From assembly GCA_009809945.1 (NCBI GenBank), contig WTPW01000020.1, positions 448,186 through 512,185 on the forward strand: a stretch of DNA of 64,000 bases. Direction: 5' to 3'. Below are positions 56,621 to 64,000 of this stretch, piece by piece. Below the pieces are notes generated by a model. It was given only the letters and a program-made list of their open reading frames with translations. It was not told where the DNA came from and did no database searches. The position numbers were made by a program, and so were the translations under genes. Each line of letters starts with the position of its first letter. Position 1 is the first letter of the stretch. The DNA is from Gigaspora margarita (lineage: Eukaryota; Glomeromycota; Glomeromycetes; Diversisporales; Gigasporaceae).

Positions 56621-58030
56621 TATCTCAATTAATCTAACAGATAACTATATTGTTAAGTCATTAGTCATGAAGTTAGCATTTCAATTATGATGTTATGGTT
56701 ATATCATTAGTCATGCACAATTACAATGATAATAATAAGGATATCAGTGGTTACCAATTTGAGGGATGGCTGAGGGTAGGGGCACTATTTTGATGCATTT
56801 ATAGTTAGTAGATTATAAAAATATCAGAATACGATTTATGCAATATGTAGATTGATATATAGTTGGATAAGCTTTGATCATATAATTTGGGTATAGATTG
56901 ACAAAACAAATAAAAAAATGTCAGATTGAGATTTCTTTGAAAGTTTTGCTCAAATTGATGATTATCAATTAATTAGCACAGCAAAAAATCTGAAAGCAAA
57001 AAAAATGTTAAGGGAAAAATAATGAAATTGCATATATGATATTTTGAAAACCAATTTAGTTTTCTAAAAATCAATTAAATTTACAAAATTTTGCTTATAG
57101 CTCTGTTAGCTCAACAATAATGTTAGCAAGAGACAATAATATTAGCAAGAGCAAAGGCAAGAGTATAGATTATATACAATGCTTTCAACTATGCAATAAG
57201 ATAGCTATGCGACATAGTCATGCTAAAACCAGAAATGTAAATAACAAATTTGTAATATACATCTTTTAATATATTATAAAGCTTTTACTGTATTTTTGGA
57301 AAATAACACACAGAGGTATAATTTTCTAAATTAAAAACATTATTTTAAATAATGCTTATTAAGCAACAATATAGTAATTATATATAGCAATTGAATTAAT
57401 TTAAAAAAAAAAATAATAAATTTTTATATATGTTGTTACCAAATAAAGAGCATTATTTTTAAAATTAGTAAAGGTTATGTTATAACTGGTCATGAGTGGT
57501 CATAATTATAACCATACTAGTCAGAGGCTTCTAACTGACCAGTTAACATCTGAGCAATTTTAAAATTATTATATTTTTAATATTTATGTGTGATTCAGAT
57601 TATATTTGTGCATGTTTATTCAATTATTATAACAAGCATATGAGAAAAAAATTCCTAGTATCAATTTTGTTACAAAAATTCTCAATTTTGACTAAAAAGT
57701 GGGCTAAGCAGTTATGCATATAATATTGAATACCAATTGAACACTACCAATTGAAGAAACTATTAGCAATGCAACAATAAGTAGTATTGCAAGGGAAGTG
57801 CAAATAATCTTAAGGCTTAAGTATGACATCCAGGTGGATTAGTAGTAGCCAAAATGATTCTCTGTCCAGTGATTTTAAATCAAAATACATCCAGAATATC
57901 AATTACATTATTGTTAGATTTTTATATGAATGATCTATGGAGCTCTAAATTGATTGAAAATTATGGGTTTAATGTGTAATTAAATTAGTTAGTTTTGGAA
58001 TCAACTGTCTTAATTCCTACTATAATTTGC
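56621..58030. other. Long AT-rich stretch, nothing recognised
   Basis: No gene, RNA gene or clear repeat. Confidence 0.45.
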
Positions 58031-58225
58031 TATAAAAATTAATACTTTTTATATTTACTTGTATATTTTCCTTTTTTATTCATGTTTTACTTTTGTAAAA
58101 GTGCAACAAGCTTTTTATATTAATACCTTTTATATTAATACCTTTTATATTTTACTTGCATATTTTTCATTTTTTGTTTATGCATGTACTTTTGTAGAAG
58201 TGCTACAAGCTTTTTATAAATGATA
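58030..58225. repeat. Direct duplication of about 100 bp
   Basis: TTTTATATTTACTTGTATAT, TTTACTTTTGTAAAAGTGCA and ACAAGCTTTTTATA at 58040-58120 recur at 58145-58225 with small changes, with ATTAATACCTTTTAT repeated between. Confidence 0.75.
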
Positions 58226-59458
58226 AATTTGAGTTTTTTATAATAGTTCTCTATAAAGTTCTCAATTAGAGATTATCAAAACATTTGTTTAGAATATTCT
58301 TTTTTAGCAAGATTTACTATTATGAATTAGAAAAAAAGTTTCTAGTATAATTGATACTAAGAACTATTTTAATCAAATTCCTTATCCGATTAATATACTA
58401 GTAGAATAACACTCTACCAACATTCAACTTATATATACTTTCACAAGATATCTCTGTAAAACTCTGATTTAGCATCAGATTGGCCCATTAAGCATTTGAA
58501 TTTTTTATTTTATTTATCTACTAAAATAGAATAGATTGTAATATAACAAACAAGTTTATTTACCTGTAGCTTTGTTACAGGAACTATTTTATATGCCAAA
58601 TATTCTATAAATAATAGCAAAATCAATGTGACAAAACATTGGGTCATTGCACAATTTACTGAAAGTTATTTACTAGCCAACTCATTTTTCTGATACTATA
58701 ATGCTGAAATGCTATTGCGTCTACAGTACATTCTTTTGATAAAAAGTATATCTGATATAACATATTTTGACAGCCCTTTTTTTAGATAAGATATTTCTTC
58801 AATAATTATTTTCTAACATTAATTCTAACTAACTCTAATGCTAAATTGGTCAACCCTAATACTGAATTGAGCCAATTTTATGCCATGAAATGATCATTAG
58901 AAAAATGGTTTGTTTAAGAATGGATTGTTATAAATATACAATATCAAATACATGTATTATTAGAAAAATGTATTATAACTTTTAGTGAATCGAGCAACAA
59001 TGTTGTCTAGCAATTTCAATACTCATTTTGAAATAATAAATTGTTGTTATGAAAATACAAAGATGGATCTTGTAGGATGAAAGATTAAGATTGACCAAAT
59101 TTTTGTAACCAAATTGGATACTAAACTATAAAAGAATTTCTGATCTTAATATAAATAAATTTAGATTGAATTTCATTTATGAATTTTGGGTTGATAGACT
59201 TTGATTGTCTCATATTTGTTAAATGCAAAAGCTTTTAGTTATTCATGTATTAAATTCATTTGAATATAGTTACTCAATGTGTTAAATTCATTTTACTTGA
59301 GATATAATACTTACATATTAAATATATTCAACTTGAAATATAATAATCATGTTAAATACATTCGATTTGAGATATAATACTTATAGGTTAGATACTTTCA
59401 AGATGATAGCTATCCATGTTTAAATATGAACTTCAGATAGCATTAAAAGACTTGGCTT
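58226..59458. other. AT-rich stretch, nothing recognised
   Basis: Several near-repeats of TTAAATACATTCGATTTGAG type near 59270-59400. No gene. Confidence 0.45.
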
Positions 59459-60497
59459 ATACCAGTATTGGCAATTTATATCAGCCAAATAATTTAATTG
59501 GCCATTGGCTGATAATTGCCTGCTCAGCCAAAAAATGGCCAAGATTTTGTGACCAAAGTTGATTGGCAATTGACAGTGGCCAAATAAAAATATTGGCTTA
59601 ATAGCCGATTTGGCCATGGCCAAATGGCCAAATCAGCCAAAAATTAGAAATATGTACAAATGTATATATGGCATAAAAAATTCAATATTTTGACCTATTA
59701 TATGTATAAAAGGTAATTAACATTAGTAAATCATAACAATAGTGATCTATTGTAAATTATGTCTGAGTGTTTAGATTTCCTATGCCATATATACATATAT
59801 ACATGTGTACGTATATACAAAGGTGCATTATTGCTAGTTATTTTCTCATTTCTGGCCAATGCTAAAAATATGCATAATGATAATAAATATCCAAGTTAAG
59901 TGTTTAGCACATGAAATTTCAATATGTAACATTTAAATGAATTTATAATAAAAGATCTAATACTGGAAAATTTTTTTGATCAGTCTCAAGACTCTTTATG
60001 AAACTTTGAATATTCTTGTTCGAACAATTTTGTGTCAAAGCTTGTTTTCTTGTTGTATTAAAAAAATAATCAAAATTACTATATGAAATATGAATTACTG
60101 TATAAGGAATGTATTTAATGAAATTTGATTTTGTATATTGAAAAAAAAGAATCATCTAAGTCAGCATAATTGGATACTTGAATTATACAATTGATTATTT
60201 AGGTTTAATAAATTTGATAAATTAATTTAATACTATAATATGGGTGATAAAATTATAACGTTTAATTAATATTGGAGGTATTATTATATCATGCCATATG
60301 AAATAAAGCAAAAATTATACAATGATAATAATATACTAGTACTCGAATATATCTAATTCTTATTAATTATGAGATCTACTAGTTAGTACTCAAGTTTAAT
60401 TTACTTTTATATTATTGGCTGAATCAGCCAAAAAAATTTTTTGGCCATTTTGGCCAATGGCCAGCCAAGTGACCAAGTGACAACACTGGCTTATACC
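59459..60497. mobile_element. Element with TTGGCC-rich ends
   Basis: Left TTATACCAGTATTGGCAATT then a GGCCA/TTGGC-rich zone to 59640; right a GGCCA-rich zone from 60415 ending GTGACAACACTGGCTTATACC. The ends are weakly inverted (ATACCAGTATTGGCA against ATAAGCCAGTGTTGTCA). The middle (59650-60410) is AT-rich with no gene; minus frames of 67-70 residues have no recognised domain. Related sequence at 10165-10330. Confidence 0.6.
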
Positions 60498-60703
60498 ATT
60501 GTCTCAGTGCTAATGTGATAAAGTTATGACACCAATAATGATAAATAAGAAGGCAGAAAATTTGTAAGAGTTAAAGAGTAGTATAGATGTTCTGCATTAT
60601 TTCACAACTTAGGTTGATTTTGAATTGATTACATCATTCTTAATTTTCACCAATAGGAATAGTTTAGGACAATTCTTAATTCAATTAAACAATTTAACTC
60701 TAT

Positions 60704-60860
60704 TAGGGCAGTGACAGATATTATGTAATATCCTAGGGGGTCAAAAAAAATTTTTACATAAAACTAATTATACAATTTGATTGGCTAATTGGTTTTATGT
60801 GGGGGGAGAGGGGTAGCTCTCTGATAAAATGATATCACATAATATCTGTCACGGCCCTTA
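60704..60860. mobile_element. 157-bp MITE
   Basis: TAGGGCAGTGACAGATATTA at the left pairs with TAATATCTGTCACGGCCCTTA at the right, with ATGTAATAT/ATATCACAT continuing. Centre holds TTTGATTGGCTAATTGG and a G-rich run. The target duplication is not clear. Confidence 0.8.
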
Positions 60861-61734
60861 TACTATAAATTTATTGAAAATTAGAATGCATAATTATTTA
60901 AATTTTATTATACTACAATTATATTGTGCATTATATATGTCATATTAATTACATTAATTCATATTATCGAAATAAATATAGTTAATGTTTAACTGCACTT
61001 AAAAATTGACGATTTATATAATCAAAATTTAGATATTAGGTATTTATAATTTTAAATTATTTATATTAGCAGTTAGTATAATTAAAAAGTTTCAATTAAG
61101 CAATCTAGGAATGTATTTTTATAATTTGTGCTATGCACCAAGTAATGAAGCATGCTAGTCATGACAAATAGTTAAGACAAAAACCTGGTAAAAGTTTTTT
61201 TTTACTATACTTGTGCTTTTTTTTTAATAATAATAAATTTTTAATATGCATCAAAAAGATTGGTATGTGGTATTGTTTTATTTTGCAAACAGTAGTTGAT
61301 GACCATTCACAAATAGAGTATTTTAAAAGCCTATTAGCCTTGAAAATTATTAAAATCATTAATTTATATGTTAATTCAAGTGAAAAATGACATCATATTT
61401 TGCAAGAAAATCATGTGATGAAAACTTGTTCAAATTTTTTAATCATGTGATTTTTTACTGTTGTGCCTTTTTTTATATTAATTATATGCGATATTTTTTA
61501 TTTAAATTTATAAAGCAGTATGTACGTACATCGATACTTACTGTAAATAATTTTGTTACAATATTGATAATTAAACAATTGATAATGAGCTTGTATTGTA
61601 ATAACATTCTTGATCATAACTTGCTCATCAATATTTTAGTTTTAACATTTTGATCATGGGTGTATAGCTAATCAAAAGTGATAAACTTAATAATTTGATC
61701 ATTTGTTATAGAATACTGATCACACATAACCATG
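60861..61734. other. AT-rich stretch, nothing recognised
   Basis: Frames at 61159-61359 (minus) and 61387-61653 (plus) show no domain and are rich in Phe, Ile, Asn and Lys as expected for AT-rich non-coding DNA. Confidence 0.45.
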
Positions 61735-61950
61735 ATTTTTTTGGAGAAAATTAGTAATTATCAGATAATCTGGATAGCGATTGAAAAAGGAAAAATCTAG
61801 AAATCAATCATCTGAATCTGCACTTGTATTTGTTCTTGTACTTATTCTTAAACTTTAAGTTTATTTAATTAAGACCATTATACAAAATGCTTCAAATTCG
61901 TAAAATATTATGTTTAAAATAGTTTGTATATGGCAATCAACCAACAGAAG
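61735..61950 (+). repeat. Paralogue of the 1725-2040 segment
   Basis: Shared in the same order: TTAGTAATTATC.AATAATCTGG, GGAAAAATCTA, AATCAATCATCT.AATCT, hexamers CTTGTA/CTTGTT, CCATTATA.AAAT, TTCAAATTC and ATAGTTTGTATAT. The MITE found at 2039-2844 is missing here, so this copy gives an approximate empty site. Confidence 0.75.
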
Positions 61951-63469
61951 TGCAATTTTATGAGAGTTGATTAAGGGCATTAAAAAACAGAACAAAATGC
62001 AATCTGCAATAGTCATCACAAAATTTATCACATGTTACACTAATTTTAAATTAGGCCCTAATGTATATCAAATAAGTAATCAGAATTTAAATTATTTAAA
62101 TATAAGATTTTTCTCAATCATGATCTATGGTATGGCTCCTTCTTGAGTTCATTCTGAAAGACAATAATAAAAAAAGACATTTGATCATCATGCACTTTAA
62201 TCTAGACAAACCCCTGTTAAAACGATATCTGGTTAAACAATTCTCATATAATAGATAAATATAGCACTATATGATGCATATTGTGATGTTTAAGTGCAGA
62301 AATTCACATTTTTACTGCATTTAGTGCATTGTCCAATTAATGATGAAATTTTACAAACATCATCGTACATCTTTTAAAATGGCCTATAAATATATAAGTA
62401 GCTGTGCAATACAGTTGCACAAAACCAGTGACAGAAAGTAGAAATCAGTCTGTTTTAAATTGTATAAAGAGAAGTTTTTAAGGTTATTTTAATATTCAGG
62501 TCTAATAAATACATAGATTAATCATTAATTCAAAATTTATAATTATGTGCAATGTATATGTGTTAGTGTTAATTTACACTATTGATATACGTTATTTATA
62601 AATTAAAAGATAAGAATATTATTGTGTTTAAGAGATTAATCATATTTTTATACAAGTTTTAAAAAAACTTTGAAATATAATAATAAGATATTACAATCTA
62701 TTTTTAGAGTTGTATGTTTTTCTTAACAAACTTTATTATAAATATTTTAAAAAATATAAGGATAAAAATTTAAATTTATAAGATCAAAATTTTTTGTTAA
62801 AAAAATAACTAACAATTTCAGTAATTTAACCATTAAGCTATTTTAATATAATATATAGCTACTTGGTATAATGAACTCTTTGGATTTAAAGAATTCAAAA
62901 ATTTAAAGAGAAAAAAGTTTGTTATAAATAATATAAGGAGTATCTAATAAAGATAGTGGGTTTTATTTAGAGAGCTTCTTTTTTTTCTGGAAAAGTGGAT
63001 CTATCTCAAAAATAGTTGATTATAATTTTTTAGTATTAATAACTTTTTTATGAATATAAAAATGGGTATGAGTGGTTAATTAAACAATGAAAAATTTTTA
63101 ACAAATAAGCTAGATTTTTGTCTTATGAATTTAAAAATGTACAAGGTAATTTAATGTAATTGAAAACTTTGCAATGAATATAAAAGCAACATGAAATTTT
63201 ATTTTTTTTATAAGCATAAAATAAATTATTCAGAAAAACTCTCATGGTGAACTTGTATTATAATAGCTAGATAATTATATTATAAGTAACTGAGCATATT
63301 TGTTAGGTGAGAAAGAATAAAAATGATGTAGTTGGTTTATAATTAGTAAGAGTATAATTAAAGTTTAATATATAAAATAGGTAAATAAGATTTGATAAAT
63401 TGGAGCAATTAAAATAAAAATGTAAATACATGGAATCTTATAAAATACTAAAAGGCATTAGAAAGTGTG
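61951..63469. other. AT-rich stretch, nothing recognised
   Basis: No gene, RNA gene or repeat that I can support. Confidence 0.45.
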
Positions 63470-63680
63470 ATTAGACAATAAGTCACATTGCTACAATGTG
63501 ATGCCTTTGTTAGAGTTTGGGTTAGAGTTAGTAGGTGATATTATACTAAAATTTTGCAAAGATTTTTTTTTGTTAGTGAAAATTTGACTTTTTTAAAAAA
63601 AAGTGATTGTTGGTTTGATCATCATATTGCACCTGATATTCCATTCTGATTGGCAAATATTGCTAGTAAATGTAAATAAA
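63470..63680. mobile_element. Degraded telomere-like-core MITE
   Basis: Words GTTAGAGTTTGGGTTAGAGT, CTAAAATTTTGCAAAGATTT and TTGTTAGTGAAAATTTGA, then ATATTGCACCTGATATTCCA and CTGATTGGC, follow the order of the family core. The ends are too worn to define. Confidence 0.6.
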
Positions 63681-64000
63681 GCAAACTGCACCAGCCAAAA
63701 ATTAGGTTTTTTTAACTAGATGCTTGAGTTGTTTAAAGGGAGTTAAATAGAATATGCTATATTGTATTGTAGTGAAATTCATAAACTTTTATCAATTTCA
63801 TGTTATTTATAGAAACCAGATAAAGATTTGTATTATTAATAATAAGAAATTGTTTGGTGTTTATTTTGTAGTCTTTACACATTATTTGTTAGTTTGTTGT
63901 ATTATTTGTAAAGTTTATTTATACACTTCAGATTATATATAAAATTTTATTATTTCAATCTTTTTTTTTTTTTTCAAGTTAAGGTGCTTACTCGGGGAGT
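63681..64000. other. Window end, nothing recognised
   Basis: A 62-residue frame at 63754-63942 is Ile/Phe/Tyr-rich without a domain. A T-run lies at about 63960-63974. Confidence 0.4.

Overview
The window looks like a fragment of a large, very AT-rich and repeat-loaded fungal nuclear genome. The best fit is an arbuscular mycorrhizal fungus (Glomeromycotina, Rhizophagus-like). The reasons are: GT-AG introns of about 70-90 nt in the one well-preserved gene; relics of families known to be strongly expanded in these fungi (kinases with a Cys-rich leader, Sel1-repeat proteins, ribonuclease-inhibitor-type LRR proteins, AAA-ATPase-like/PD-(D/E)XK proteins); TTAGGG-like tracts; and the near absence of long open frames. 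No rRNA, convincing tRNA, CRISPR or bacterial-type operon was seen. The species assignment is an inference.

Layout. 1-8.2 kb: AT-rich DNA with several inverted-repeat transposable elements without coding capacity (MITE-like). 8.3-10.5 kb: decayed copy of an AAA-ATPase-like/PD-(D/E)XK gene plus its 3' flank, cut up by insertions. 10.5-20.3 kb: nested MITEs, several with exact target-site duplications (TSDs), simple repeats and a 64-base poly-A run. 20.3-32.9 kb: a 12.5 kb satellite of about 108-bp units, with more than 60 recognisable unit junctions, split by at least nine insertions. 33-36 kb: more MITEs and AT-rich DNA. 36.19-38.09 kb: the best-preserved gene, a four-exon AAA-ATPase-like/PD-(D/E)XK nuclease-family gene with two in-frame stops. 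39.6-42.0 kb: tandem array of four broken kinase first-exon segments on the minus strand. 43.0-43.9 kb: broken Sel1-repeat gene end (minus). 43.9-45.5 kb: a 1.6 kb near-perfect palindrome. 47.0-47.9 kb: broken LRR gene (plus). 48-64 kb: further MITEs, a 326-bp satellite built of two alternating hairpins, diverged tandem repeats and long stretches with nothing recognisable.

The genes do not form a pathway here. They are relics of four lineage-expanded families in a transposon-rich neighbourhood. The most unusual structure is the 12.5 kb satellite. At one fixed position in each unit it carries a trinucleotide that varies almost freely (20 different triplets at 64 junctions I read by eye), between conserved blocks that on the minus strand resemble a 3' splice site followed by a 5' splice site. 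The second is a family of MITEs with telomere-like CCCTAA tracts in their cores. Paralogous copies and exact TSDs give insertion boundaries for many elements. All repeat boundaries were read by eye and could shift by a few bases.
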